Shown: positions 7,902-17,274 of the stretch, piece after piece
Layout: every line of letters begins with the position of its first letter
Position numbering within the stretch: the stretch's first letter is position 1
Program-made: the position numbers and the translations under genes
Notes under the pieces: model-generated
Databases searched by the model: none
Told to the model about the DNA's origin: nothing
What the model saw: the letters and a program-made list of their open reading frames with translations, nothing else
NCBI GenBank assembly: GCA_947589405.1
Contig: CANQBT010000005.1
Coordinates: 1-31,127 of the forward strand
Length of the DNA: 31,127 nucleotides
Reading direction: 5' to 3'
Source: an uncultured Clostridia bacterium
GTDB lineage: Bacteria; Bacillota; Clostridia; Lachnospirales; CAG-274

Positions 7902-9476
7902 ATGGATGACAATAAAGAAAATAACATAAATACACAAACAGAAAATGTCGATGTATCGGCTGATAAAAAAACAACGGCAAATAAAAGCGATGACAATAAG
8001 CCGCCTAAAAAAGCAGAAGGCAAGAAAAACGGCAGCTCTGTACAAAAATCTTCCGACAAGGGCAAAAAAGCCAAAAGCAAAGCCCCTCTTAAGGTAGTGG
8101 AAAATACAGGAAAGAAGGTACCTGCTGCCGCCAAGAAAAAGTCCGACAAAGGCTTCCCCGTCAAAAAGATCATTTTTGCAGCGGCAGCAATAGTTATACT
8201 TATTATAATATTTTTTGCAAGTAAAAATTCCGTTGTCAAGATAGGTGAAAAGCAGGTAATGTTTTCACAGGAGTATACAATGAATTCCAAGTCGGATTTT
8301 CACGTATGCGGCGACAATATATATTACGTATCAAAGGACGGTATGATACTCCTTAACAAAAAGGGCGATTCCGTATGGACAGACACGTTTACAATGGCTT
8401 CTCCCGTAATGCTTTGCGACGGAGAATACAGCGCCGTTGCAGACAACAAAAGCAAGACCGTAAATGTATACAACCTTTCGGGAAAGCTATATTCCATAAC
8501 GGCAGGAGGAGATATAACCTCCTTTGCGGTAAATCCTCAGGGCTGCTGCGCAGTCGTATGCAAGTCAGAGGACGATTATAAAATAGACGTATATTCCGAT
8601 GCAGGCGAGCAGATGTTTGAAGGCTCATATGCTTCTTCCGACGGTATACCTCTTGCCGCAGATATATCAGACGACGGAAAGCTTCTGGCTGTCAGTCTTG
8701 TAAACATAAGCGATATAAATATGAAGTCCAGCGTGCTTTTCTACTATACCACCAAATCGGAAGCTCAGAATACAGAGTCCAGCGACGGAATGATAAGCGC
8801 TGTAAACTGCGGTGAGGACATATCAGGCGTAATAAGGTTCCTTCCCGACAACAGCTGTGTTGTTGCAACAGACAACAGGATAATGAATATAGGAGGAGAA
8901 AATACAGACTCCTATCTTCAAAACTGGGAAATACCTTATACAAACTACGTTACGGCAATGGATATAGTTGACGATAAATATATCGCTTTGGCTTACGGCG
9001 AGCCTGTATCTGTAAACGGTGAAGCAAAGCCTGCAAACTCCATATATTGGTACAACACAAAGGGCAAGGAAGTCGGAAAAGCATTATGCGATGAGAAGAT
9101 CACAAGCATATCTTCTTCATTGGGCTCTTCCATAGCATATATGGGCAAGAATTTCAAAGCCTTTACAGTAAAGGGCAGAGAGCTTTGGAGTTATACGGCT
9201 CTTCAAAATGTAGAGAGCATACAATTCTACAATACTCAGGATACTATCGTATTGGCTACGGCTACCAAAATGAACCTGCTTGACGTCAGGAAGGGAGCCG
9301 AAATGGAGGAGGCTTCTCCCGAAGCAAAGGACATAGAGCTTAAGGACAATAAAGAAGAAAATGATGAGCCTGAAAGATCTGCTGAACCGACTGCAAAGGC
9401 TGAGACCGAAAAGTCCGACGAACAGACAACAAAAGCTGCGGAGGAGAAAACCTCCGACGCTCAGAACGAAACTTAA
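7902..9476 (+). CDS. DUF5711-family membrane-anchored beta-propeller-like protein
   Basis: A 524-residue protein of unknown function. Residues 1-88 are Lys/Ser/Asn-rich, low complexity and probably cytoplasmic. One membrane helix spans about 90-107 (IIFAAAAIVILIIIFF). Residues about 110-455 show repeated beta-strand blocks (for example SKDGMILLNKKGDSVW, VYNLSGKLYSI, WYNTKGKEVG), as in a WD/PQQ-like propeller. The last ~65 residues are acidic and Glu/Thr/Ala-rich. The order matches the DUF5711 family of Clostridia, which is often found next to cvpA, as here (11-nt gap). The ATG has GAGG upstream. The propeller is probably outside the cell. No function is known to me. Confidence 0.75.
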   Translation: MDDNKENNINTQTENVDVSADKKTTANKSDDNKPPKKAEGKKNGSSVQKSSDKGKKAKSKAPLKVVENTGKKVPAAAKKKSDKGFPVKKIIFAAAAIVILIIIFFASKNSVVKIGEKQVMFSQEYTMNSKSDFHVCGDNIYYVSKDGMILLNKKGDSVWTDTFTMASPVMLCDGEYSAVADNKSKTVNVYNLSGKLYSITAGGDITSFAVNPQGCCAVVCKSEDDYKIDVYSDAGEQMFEGSYASSDGIPLAADISDDGKLLAVSLVNISDINMKSSVLFYYTTKSEAQNTESSDGMISAVNCGEDISGVIRFLPDNSCVVATDNRIMNIGGENTDSYLQNWEIPYTNYVTAMDIVDDKYIALAYGEPVSVNGEAKPANSIYWYNTKGKEVGKALCDEKITSISSSLGSSIAYMGKNFKAFTVKGRELWSYTALQNVESIQFYNTQDTIVLATATKMNLLDVRKGAEMEEASPEAKDIELKDNKEENDEPERSAEPTAKAETEKSDEQTTKAAEEKTSDAQNET

Positions 9477-9487
9477 TATCAACAGAA

Positions 9488-10207
9488 ATGGAAGCGTTTA
9501 ACAATATGATCAATTATGCGGCGGATATAGTTATAATAGCCATAATTTTACTTTTTACAATAATAGGCGCATGGCGTGGTCTTATGAACTCTCTGTTCAA
9601 AAGCTGTTCTTCGCTTATAGCCATAGGAGGAGCCTTTTTTCTCCACCCTGTAATAAGCGACTTACTGAGAAAATCTTTTATATACACAATGATAAGAGAT
9701 TCCATAGGCAAAAGTCTTGGGCTGAACTCGGTTACGGCAGGCTCTCAGCACGACCGTATAAATGTCATAAGCACCCTTCCCCTTCCTGACAGCTTTAAGG
9801 GAATGCTTATGGACAACAACAACTCTGTGGTATATGATCTTCTGAATGCGAACTCCGTTACGGAATATATCACAGGCTTTATGGCAAATATTTTTATAAA
9901 CATTGTAGTGAGCCTGCTTATTTTCATTATTATATTCATATTTATAAAAATGATAATAAACGCTTTCAGTCTTGTCGTACACATACCTATAATAAGCCAT
10001 GTTAATTCTCTTGGCGGAGGTCTGCTCGGTCTTGCATGGGGAATATTGATGATATGGTGCATTATGACTGTAATGACGCTTTTTATAACAACACCTGTAT
10101 TTTCTGTGCTTATGGAGTATATTGACGGCTCTATACTCGGTAAAATACTGTATGACAACAACATTATAATGAACATACTTCTCAAAAAATTATTCGGCGG
10201 GTCATAA
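9488..10207 (+). CDS. CvpA-family membrane protein
   Basis: A 239-residue integral membrane protein. It has about four hydrophobic segments (near 11-31, 39-58, 125-150 and 165-195) and the CvpA-type motif GAWRGLMNSLFK after the first helix. CvpA of E. coli was named for colicin V production; the molecular role in Firmicutes is not settled. The start has no strong ribosome binding site and lies 11 nt after the DUF5711 stop, so it is probably translationally coupled. Pairing with DUF5711 suggests a shared envelope function. Confidence 0.82.
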   Translation: MEAFNNMINYAADIVIIAIILLFTIIGAWRGLMNSLFKSCSSLIAIGGAFFLHPVISDLLRKSFIYTMIRDSIGKSLGLNSVTAGSQHDRINVISTLPLPDSFKGMLMDNNNSVVYDLLNANSVTEYITGFMANIFINIVVSLLIFIIIFIFIKMIINAFSLVVHIPIISHVNSLGGGLLGLAWGILMIWCIMTVMTLFITTPVFSVLMEYIDGSILGKILYDNNIIMNILLKKLFGGS

Positions 10208-10209
10208 AT

Positions 10210-10842
10210 ATGCTTGAAAAATACATTACCGTTATGGGAGAAGGACAGGCGGAAATTATAGAAAAAAAATCTCGTTTTATAGCCAATGTCACACCCATAA
10301 CCTCTGAAAACCATGCAATTTCATACATTGAAGGAATAAAAAAGAAATACTGGGACGCCCGTCACAACTGCTATGCTTACCAGCTTGGAGAAAACAACAA
10401 TATACAGCGCTACAGCGACGACGGAGAGCCGGGAGGTACTGCCGGTATGCCTATATTGGACGTGCTTAGGGGCAGGGATATTAAAGATACCATAATTGTG
10501 GTGACAAGATATTTCGGAGGTACTCTTCTTGGCACAGGGGGACTTGTAAGAGCCTATGGCTCTGCCGCAAAGGCGGGAATAGAAGCAGCAGGCCTTATAG
10601 AACGAGTACTCCACAGCGAAATTGCCGTTACCGTAGACTATACTCTTTCGGGAAGAGTGCAGTATGAAACCATAAATATGGGACACATAATAAAAGATAC
10701 TCTGTATACCGACAAAGTAAGGTTTATTGTACAAGCAGAGAAGGCCCTTGCCGACAGCTTTACGGAAAACATCGTAAACATAACCGGCGGCAAGGCTCTT
10801 GTAGAACAAGGCATTGATGTATATGTAAATAAAAAAATTTAA
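10210..10842 (+). CDS. YigZ/IMPACT-family protein
   Basis: A 210-residue protein of the YigZ (UPF0029/IMPACT N-terminal) family, normal length. Motifs: EIIEKKSRFIANVTPI at the N-terminus, DARHNCYAYQLG, RYSDDGEPGGTAGMPIL, and VTRYFGGTLLGTGGLVRAYG. A C-terminal ferredoxin-like domain (about 135-205) follows. The N-terminal domain is related to IMPACT, a regulator of GCN2 in eukaryotes; the bacterial function is not established. It starts 2 nt after cvpA, in the same operon. Confidence 0.92.
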   Translation: MLEKYITVMGEGQAEIIEKKSRFIANVTPITSENHAISYIEGIKKKYWDARHNCYAYQLGENNNIQRYSDDGEPGGTAGMPILDVLRGRDIKDTIIVVTRYFGGTLLGTGGLVRAYGSAAKAGIEAAGLIERVLHSEIAVTVDYTLSGRVQYETINMGHIIKDTLYTDKVRFIVQAEKALADSFTENIVNITGGKALVEQGIDVYVNKKI

Positions 10843-10855
10843 AGGAGAGAGAATT

Positions 10856-11917
10856 ATGAAGAGAAAACTTATTTTAATGCTGGCTTTTATTACTCTATTG
10901 GGAACAAGCGTATATGCTACGTCTACCAATTCCGTAACAACAGAACAAAGAGTAAAGGAAGGGGCTTCTCTTGCAGGCGAAAGCATTCTTATTGAACCTC
11001 ATTCAGAAGTGGAAACAGGAGCTTCAATAGTTATAAGCTTTGACAACGCCGTTATATTTGATCAGGACGTAATAGACGGAACATGCAGCGATGAAAATAA
11101 AGACGGATATAACGGTCTTGGAAATGGTTATCAGTACAAGGTAAACGGAGGGAACTGGAATGCAAACGACAATTTCTTTGAGGTAATGCCGAACGTGGAT
11201 TCCCTTCAGCTGCCTTATAATATACGTCGTTTGAACGATCACCAGATAGAAGTATATCTCTGCAATCTTCCCGACAAGTATGCAGACGGTTCTATGTTTG
11301 ATGTAAACGGTATAAACAACAGACCCTATTATTCAATACCTATTGTGGCTTATGCAGACACAGTAGGACGTGTGACTCTTTCTATTGACTCAAACGGCAC
11401 TTCTATTTCAAGCAGCTCAGGAATTCAGAGCAATGACAACACAAAGCCTTCCGAGTCAACTACGGAAGCTACTACAGAGGTCACCTCAGAAACAGAAACT
11501 CAGACCGCAACAGCTGTAACCGAGCCTATGAATACTGTGGAAATACAAATGGGAAGCAATATTATGAAGGTAAACGGAAAAGCTGTTGAAATAGACGCTC
11601 CGCCATATATACAGCTTTCAACAAGCTCTTCAATGGTACCCTTGAGAGCAGTAAGCGAAGCTCTTTACGGAGGAGAGGACACGGTAAAGTGGGACGCTGT
11701 ATCAAAGACTGTGACTATTAATTATAACAACAATGTCATAAACTTTACAATAGGCTCAGACATTATGAAAATAAACGGTGTAAGCAAGCCTATCGCAAAC
11801 GGCGTAAGGGCTGAGATAAAAGACAGCAGAACGTTTATACCCTTCAGAGCATTAGGCGAAGCACTTAATGCAAGGGTAAGCTGGGACGCTGACAACAAGA
11901 TAGCTAAATTCAATTAA
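10856..11917 (+). CDS. Secreted stalk-domain (copper amine oxidase N-terminal-like) protein, copy 1
   Basis: A 353-residue secreted protein. Residues 1-21 form a signal peptide (KRK, hydrophobic core, YAT). Residues about 30-180 are a beta-rich domain I do not recognise, with VIFDQDVIDG, YQYK, and LCNLPDKYADG. A Ser/Thr/Glu linker follows (about 185-223). Residues about 225-353 are a stalk domain (PF07833-like) with MVPLRAVSEAL, VKWDAVSKTVTI, and SRTFIPFRALGEA followed by SWD. This domain is common in clostridial envelope proteins; its function is unclear and copper binding is not implied. AAAGGAGAGAG precedes the ATG. The next gene is a paralogue with the same architecture, 12 nt downstream. 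Confidence 0.85.
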   Translation: MKRKLILMLAFITLLGTSVYATSTNSVTTEQRVKEGASLAGESILIEPHSEVETGASIVISFDNAVIFDQDVIDGTCSDENKDGYNGLGNGYQYKVNGGNWNANDNFFEVMPNVDSLQLPYNIRRLNDHQIEVYLCNLPDKYADGSMFDVNGINNRPYYSIPIVAYADTVGRVTLSIDSNGTSISSSSGIQSNDNTKPSESTTEATTEVTSETETQTATAVTEPMNTVEIQMGSNIMKVNGKAVEIDAPPYIQLSTSSSMVPLRAVSEALYGGEDTVKWDAVSKTVTINYNNNVINFTIGSDIMKINGVSKPIANGVRAEIKDSRTFIPFRALGEALNARVSWDADNKIAKFN

Positions 11918-11929
11918 CGGAGTGACAAT

Positions 11930-13000
11930 ATGAGAAGGATATTATTTGTTATAATATTTGTGTTGCTGTTTACCGTGTCTGCTTATGGCTATACCAGAAT
12001 AACGTTGTCTGAATGCAGCAATTTAAAAAGCAATGAAATACTCAGAAATTATATAAAAATATCTCCCGATGATACTGTTCCTTCAGGCTGTGTAATAACT
12101 ATAAGCTATGAAAACGCCGATGTTTTTACACAAGATGTGATAGACGGAAAAGGAAGTCCTAAGGACGTCGGCTTTAAGGGCATAAATTCATCATATCAGT
12201 ACAAGGGCTTTAAGGGTGAATATAAATGGGACGGGAAGGAAAACTTTGAAGCGGCTATGCCAAAGGTGAAAACATCTCAGGTGCCCTATCATATTACAAG
12301 AAAAGATAACCGTACCGTTGAGATAAAGCTATGCGGCATACCCAAAGAATATGCAGACAGATCCCTTAAATATCTAAATAATACAGACGATAAGCCCTAT
12401 TATTATATACCCCTTACGGCTTCTGTAAAAAACGGAGATAAAGAGGTAAAAATAAAAATAGAAGGTCCCGTCAACGGATTTATAAAGACAACTACCCTTG
12501 TTGCTGCCAACAAGGATAGTTCTCCCGATATAAATAAAGAAGAAACATCTACAGAGCAGACTTCCGAAACAGCTGTATCCGTATCCGAGCAGACCAACAA
12601 GGTATCTGTAAAAATAGGCAGTAAAACCATGCTCGTAAACGGACAGGAATTTATACTGGACACCGTCCCCTATATACAGCAGGCTTCTGCATCTGCAATG
12701 ATACCCTTAAGGGCAGTAAGCTTTGCTCTGTCAAACGGATATAACGGCGGGGCTTCGGACAACATAGTATCATGGGATCAAAATTCAAAAACTGCCATTA
12801 TAAATTACAAGGGTCACGTACTTGAATTTACTGCCAATGCAAACTATCTTATATCAGACGGTCAAAAAATAACAATGGATAACGGAGTTTACTCGGAAAT
12901 AACTGACAGCAGAATGTTTGTGCCCTTCAGGGCTTTGGGCGAAGCCTTCGGAATAGAAGTAAGCTGGGACAGTCCCACATGGACCGCATCATTTAACTAA
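11930..13000 (+). CDS. Secreted stalk-domain protein, tandem paralogue (copy 2)
   Basis: A 356-residue protein with the same order as its neighbour: signal peptide (about 1-19, ending SAYG), an unrecognised beta domain (about 30-190), a Ser/Thr linker and a C-terminal stalk domain. Shared anchor blocks are TQDVIDG, YQYK, MPKV...QVPYHITR, LCGIPKEYAD, YIQ...SAMIPLRAVS and SRMFVPFRALGEAFG...SWD. The pair clearly arose by tandem duplication but has diverged widely, for example in the linker and the WDGKENFEAAMP segment. It is probably exported and cell-surface associated. It is the last gene before the spacer hairpin at 13157-13213. Confidence 0.85.
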   Translation: MRRILFVIIFVLLFTVSAYGYTRITLSECSNLKSNEILRNYIKISPDDTVPSGCVITISYENADVFTQDVIDGKGSPKDVGFKGINSSYQYKGFKGEYKWDGKENFEAAMPKVKTSQVPYHITRKDNRTVEIKLCGIPKEYADRSLKYLNNTDDKPYYYIPLTASVKNGDKEVKIKIEGPVNGFIKTTTLVAANKDSSPDINKEETSTEQTSETAVSVSEQTNKVSVKIGSKTMLVNGQEFILDTVPYIQQASASAMIPLRAVSFALSNGYNGGASDNIVSWDQNSKTAIINYKGHVLEFTANANYLISDGQKITMDNGVYSEITDSRMFVPFRALGEAFGIEVSWDSPTWTASFN

Positions 13001-13213
13001 AAGGGCTGTCGTATTGAATTTTTGTTTATACCATAAGCCTACACTAAGGCAGCCCAATGCAAATTTAATGAAGTAGTCAGACTGCCGCTTTCTTTCCGAT
13101 AACATTACATTGGACTTGGGCGAACGGAAGGGTACTATATCCACCAAATCACAAATAAAGCTGTCGTATTAAGACCTCTTTTTATACAGATCATAATGCG
13201 GCAGCTTTTAAAA
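13001..13213. repeat. Intergenic repeat-like spacer, second copy
   Basis: This spacer begins with GGCTGTCGTATTGAATTTTTG and carries GGAAGGGTACTATAT in the middle. It ends in AAAGCTGTCGTATTA...TAATGCGGCAGCTTT. The same blocks occur in order at 3345-3645. No coding potential is seen. The two copies differ in length and in the sequence between blocks, so the relation rests on the shared ends. Confidence 0.4.
13157..13213 (+). terminator. Hairpin terminator after the stalk-domain genes
   Basis: Arms AAAGCTGTCGTATTA and TAATGCGGCAGCTTT pair over 15 bp with two G-U wobbles, around a 22-nt loop. A short A/T-rich tract follows. It probably ends the DUF5711-to-stalk transcript. The hairpin is homologous to the one at 3599-3638. 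Confidence 0.5.
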
Positions 13214-13244
13214 TTTTACTGTATATCATAAAAAAGGTGCAGCT

Positions 13245-14468
13245 ATGAAAAACACAAAATACATTTTATTTCTATACATAAGTATGTTTACAGGCTATTG
13301 TCTGAGAGAATTTGTACCTCAGCACGATCCCTTGCTTACATATATAGCTCTTACGGCGCTGTGCTTTGGCGTAATAAGCGGTCTGTATGCCTTATCACTT
13401 AAATCAGGCAAACCTCTTATATACACCGAAAAAAAAGTACATACCGGCAAAAGGGAAACCGGCATGGATATAGCAAGGACTATAGCCGTAATTTTTGTGC
13501 CGCTCATACACTTTTTTGGACTGACAGGATATTACAGCTCTGAATTTACGGCTGATTTTTTGGCGCCCTCTGTCATAAGATGGCTTTCTCTTTGTGCCGT
13601 ACCCCTTTTCCTTATTATAACAGGCTACTTCAAATGCAATAAAACAATAAGCAAAAGTCATTACAAGGCTATAATACCTGTTCTTGCAACACATATTTTT
13701 ATTTCATTTATAAGAGTTATGGTCGACAGTAAATTTCATGGGATAGATGTAGACGGAGCATATATAGCGGACAAGCTTCTGTTTTTTGACTACGGCTGGT
13801 ATGTAAGGCTTTACATAGTAATGCTTTTACTTATGCCCTTTTTTAACGCTGCATACAAGGGATCAGGCGAAAAGTGGAAAAAAGAGCTTCTCATACTTAC
13901 GCTTATCGGTCTGACTGCTCTTGGTCCCCTTACCTATGACATTGTGCCGTCAGGCTGGCTTATCATATATGTATTTGCCTATTACGCAATAGGTGCGTAT
14001 CTCTATGAATACAAGGTAAATATATCTCCTTTTATTTGTCTTATACTTATAGGCGGGATCCTTTTATTGGTAAGCAAGTCTACAGTCATACATTGCATGG
14101 GAACGTCATTTGACTGGAGCTTTTTAGGCTATGAAAGTAATTCGGGCTATTCTTCAATGGCAGCCTTTGCAATATCTTCTCTTATAATAATACTGTGCGG
14201 CAGCATACATACCGAAAACAATATGATTGCCATACCCTTTAAGCTTGTCAGCATAGTTTCGCTGGAAATGTATCTTTTCAGCCAGATGTATGACGGCTTT
14301 GTATATAAGGGATACATTGCGAACAAGGTACCCTTTACGACAATGTTCAGCATTATGCCAAAGCTTGTGGGAACTGTGCTTGTGCTTTCTTTTATATCCT
14401 CTTGGGGAAAAAGATTTATATTCCGTTTTGCCAAAATATATATTAAAGCTATAAAAGACGATAATTAA
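13245..14468 (+). CDS. Acyltransferase_3-family membrane protein
   Basis: A 407-residue integral membrane protein with about ten hydrophobic segments. Two N-terminal helices (about 5-22 and 30-52) precede the usual start of the acyltransferase domain, RETGMDIARTIAVIFVPLIHFF. This holds the conserved D75, R78 and H89 positions of the family. WLSLCAVPLFLIITGYF follows and matches the family's second block. Members move acyl groups onto cell-surface sugars or other envelope molecules; the acceptor here is unknown. AAGGTG lies just before the ATG. It stands alone between two terminator-like hairpins. Confidence 0.85.
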   Translation: MKNTKYILFLYISMFTGYCLREFVPQHDPLLTYIALTALCFGVISGLYALSLKSGKPLIYTEKKVHTGKRETGMDIARTIAVIFVPLIHFFGLTGYYSSEFTADFLAPSVIRWLSLCAVPLFLIITGYFKCNKTISKSHYKAIIPVLATHIFISFIRVMVDSKFHGIDVDGAYIADKLLFFDYGWYVRLYIVMLLLMPFFNAAYKGSGEKWKKELLILTLIGLTALGPLTYDIVPSGWLIIYVFAYYAIGAYLYEYKVNISPFICLILIGGILLLVSKSTVIHCMGTSFDWSFLGYESNSGYSSMAAFAISSLIIILCGSIHTENNMIAIPFKLVSIVSLEMYLFSQMYDGFVYKGYIANKVPFTTMFSIMPKLVGTVLVLSFISSWGKRFIFRFAKIYIKAIKDDN

Positions 14469-14499
14469 AAAAGGCTCTTATATGAGCCAATAAAACATT

Positions 14500-14546
14500 A
14501 ATAGGGCAATACGAACTGCTCTTAGAACAGTCTGTATTGCCCTATT
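14500..14546. terminator. Bidirectional hairpin between acyltransferase and valS
   Basis: A perfect 13-bp stem (AATAGGGCAATAC / GTATTGCCCTATT) lies between two converging genes. A smaller hairpin GGCTC-TTATAT-GAGCC sits at 14473-14488, directly after the acyltransferase stop. T-tracts are weak on both sides of the large stem. Confidence 0.6.
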
Positions 14547-14571
14547 CTGTTTAAATATTCCTATAGGCTAA

Positions 14572-17199
14572 TTAGCCTATATTGGCTATCTGCTCTTCAA
14601 CGCTTTTAAGCATAGCGCTGTACTTTTCAAGCTTTGCCCTTTCTTCATTTATTACCTTTTCGGGCGCCTTTGAAACAAAGCCCTGATTTGAAAGCTTCTT
14701 TTCGACTCTTTCCACTTCCTTAATAAGCTTATCTCTTTCCTTTGCAAGTCTTTCCTTTTCCTTCTCTATATCCACAAGCTCTGCAAAAGGCATATATATC
14801 ACACCGTTGTGTATAACGGCAGATACCGCATTGTCATCTATATGGCTTTTATCGGACTGTACTATTACATCGCTTGCATAGGCAAGAGGTGAAAAGAATA
14901 CCTTGCCCTTTTCAAATACAGAACGTACCTCAGCATTTTCGCTTACTACAAATACCTTAGCCTTTCTGCTTGGCGCAACATTCATACTTGTCCTTACATT
15001 TCTTATAGACTTTACAGCCTCTTTCATAAGCTCTATAGCCTTTTCGTCTTTGTCAAAGCTGTATTCTTCCCTATACTCAGGCCATTTTGAAAGCATTATC
15101 GTTTCTTCGGAACTTTGTACAGCGGTAAATATTTCCTCTGTAACGAAAGGCATAAATGGGTGAAGAAGCTTAAGAGCATTTATAAGGACCGTCTTAAGAG
15201 TCCAAAGAGCCGCATTTCTTGTAGCGTCCTCTTTATTGTAAAGTCTTGGCTTCACCATTTCAATATACCAGTCGCAATATTCGTCCCATATAAAGTCATA
15301 TACATTCTGTACCGCTATACCCAGCTCATAGGCGTCCATATTGGACGTAACGTTTTTCGCAAGGGAATTTACCTTGCTCAATATCCACTTATCGGCAGAG
15401 GTCAGCTCATCTATGCTACACTCAGGCTCCTCGTCGTCCATATTCATCATTACAAATCTTGCGGCATTCCAAAGCTTGTTTGCAAAATTTCTGCTGTTTT
15501 CAACTCTCTCCTTGTAGAATCGCATATCATTTCCCGGAGCGTTGCCTGTAATAAGTGTAAGCCTTAAGGCGTCTGCGCCATAGTCCTTTATTATCTCAAG
15601 AGGATCGATGCCGTTTCCAAGAGATTTACTCATTTTACGTCCCAGACTGTCTCTTACAAGACCATGTATCAGAACTGTTCTGAAGGGTACCTCGCCCATT
15701 TGCTCCATAGCTGAGAATACCATTCTTACTACCCAGAAGAATATGATGTCATAGCCTGTTACAAGAACGCTTGTGGGATAGAAATGCTCTAACTCAGGCG
15801 TCTTTTCCGGCCAGCCCAATGTTGAGAAGGGCCAAAGAGCTGAAGAGAACCATGTGTCAAGGCAGTCCTCGTCCTGTACTATATGAGTGCCTCCGCACTT
15901 TGGACAGACCTCAGGCTTATCTATGCTCACTATAACCTCACCGCAGTCGCAGTAGTAGGCAGGTATCCTGTGTCCCCACCACAGCTGTCTTGAAATACAC
16001 CAGTCGTGTATATCCTCAAGCCAATGAGTATATATCTTGCCGAAGCGGTCGGGAACAAACTTAAGATCGCCCTTGTAATAGGCGTCAAGAGCAGGCTTTG
16101 CAAGCTCCTCCATTTTGACGAACCATTGCTTCTTTATAAGAGGTTCTATTACACAGCCGCATCTGTCGTGAGTGCCTACAGCATGGTTTATGCTTTCCTT
16201 CTTTATAAAAAGACCCATTTCGTCAAGCTCTTTTATTATCTGATCTCTTGCTTCATATCTGTCCATTCCGGCAAATTTTCCGCCGTTTTCATTTATTGTA
16301 CCATCATCATTGAGAATATTTATCTTAGGCAAATTATGTCTTTCCCCTACCTCAAAATCGTTAGGGTCGTGAGCGGGAGTTATCTTAACTACGCCTGTAC
16401 CGAAATCCATATCTACATAGCTGTCTGCAATAATAGGTATCTCTCTGTCCACAAATGGAAGTATACATACCTTGCCTACTATATCCTTATATCTGTCGTC
16501 ATCGGGATTTACGGCAATGGCAGTATCGCCAAGCATAGTTTCGGGTCTTGTGGTCGCAAACTCAAGGAATTTGTCTGTACCCTTTATAGGATATTTAATA
16601 TGCCAGAAGCCGCCTTCCATATCTGTATGCTCCACCTCTGCATCGGAAATAGTGGTCTGACAGGTAGGACACCAGTTTATAAGCTTTTCTCCCTGATATA
16701 TATAGCCCTTTTCATAGAGCTTGCAGAAAACTGTGAGAACAGCCTTTGAAAGACCTTCGTCCATTGTAAAGCGCTCTCTCTCCCAGTCACAGGAGGAGCC
16801 TAATTTCATAAGCTGATTTATAATGGTGCCGCCGTATTCCTTTTTCCATTCCCAAGCTCTCTTGAGAAAACCCTCTCTGCCTATATCCTCTTTGGTAATG
16901 CCTTCCTCACGCATTTTATTGACTATTTTTACCTCAGTAGAAATAGCGGCATGATCTGTACCCGGAACCCAGAGGGCATTATATCCCTGCATTCTCTTCC
17001 ACCTTATGAGTATGTCCTGAAGAGTTTCATCAAGAGCATGACCCATATGGAGCTGTCCTGTAATATTCGGCGGAGGTATGACGATAGTAAAAGGCTCCTT
17101 GCTCTTGTCTACCTCTGCATGAAAGTATCCCTTGTCAAGCCAGTTCTTATATATACTGTCTTCCATAGAGGGATCGTAGTTTTTAGCCATTTCCTTCAT
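14572..17199 (-). CDS. valS: Valyl-tRNA synthetase
   Basis: An 875-residue class I synthetase (usual clostridial length about 880) that charges tRNA-Val with valine. Motifs: PPPNITGQLHMGH (HIGH-type signature, 51-54), a CPTC pair at 177-180, an editing domain in the range about 200-350, CDC...CPKC at 417-435, and KMSKS at 522-526. The anticodon-binding domain follows, and a C-terminal coiled coil (about 810-875) is rich in Lys/Glu. AGGAGG lies 9 nt before the chosen ATG. It is controlled by a T-box leader directly upstream and is the last gene of the hprK operon or of its own transcript. Confidence 0.97.
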   Translation of the reverse strand: MKEMAKNYDPSMEDSIYKNWLDKGYFHAEVDKSKEPFTIVIPPPNITGQLHMGHALDETLQDILIRWKRMQGYNALWVPGTDHAAISTEVKIVNKMREEGITKEDIGREGFLKRAWEWKKEYGGTIINQLMKLGSSCDWERERFTMDEGLSKAVLTVFCKLYEKGYIYQGEKLINWCPTCQTTISDAEVEHTDMEGGFWHIKYPIKGTDKFLEFATTRPETMLGDTAIAVNPDDDRYKDIVGKVCILPFVDREIPIIADSYVDMDFGTGVVKITPAHDPNDFEVGERHNLPKINILNDDGTINENGGKFAGMDRYEARDQIIKELDEMGLFIKKESINHAVGTHDRCGCVIEPLIKKQWFVKMEELAKPALDAYYKGDLKFVPDRFGKIYTHWLEDIHDWCISRQLWWGHRIPAYYCDCGEVIVSIDKPEVCPKCGGTHIVQDEDCLDTWFSSALWPFSTLGWPEKTPELEHFYPTSVLVTGYDIIFFWVVRMVFSAMEQMGEVPFRTVLIHGLVRDSLGRKMSKSLGNGIDPLEIIKDYGADALRLTLITGNAPGNDMRFYKERVENSRNFANKLWNAARFVMMNMDDEEPECSIDELTSADKWILSKVNSLAKNVTSNMDAYELGIAVQNVYDFIWDEYCDWYIEMVKPRLYNKEDATRNAALWTLKTVLINALKLLHPFMPFVTEEIFTAVQSSEETIMLSKWPEYREEYSFDKDEKAIELMKEAVKSIRNVRTSMNVAPSRKAKVFVVSENAEVRSVFEKGKVFFSPLAYASDVIVQSDKSHIDDNAVSAVIHNGVIYMPFAELVDIEKEKERLAKERDKLIKEVERVEKKLSNQGFVSKAPEKVINEERAKLEKYSAMLKSVEEQIANIG

Positions 17200-17274
17200 A
17201 ATAGCTGTCCTCCTGTTGTTTTATTATTATTTTATTATAGGTAATTTTCTGTATTTATTACGACTAATAAAAAA

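Noticed and set aside
10321..10986. A 221-aa - strand frame over yigZ
   Set aside because: It overlaps YigZ and the start of the first stalk-domain gene, both well supported, and has no ribosome binding site or family resemblance.
10856..11917. Copper amine oxidase activity of the stalk-domain proteins
   Set aside because: Only the small N-terminal-like stalk domain is present; the catalytic oxidase domain with its topaquinone Tyr and copper His residues is absent.
16006..16749. A 247-aa open frame antisense to valS
   Set aside because: It lies wholly inside a well-supported synthetase gene, has no ribosome binding site and gives a low-complexity Tyr/Ile/Leu-rich protein typical of antisense frames.
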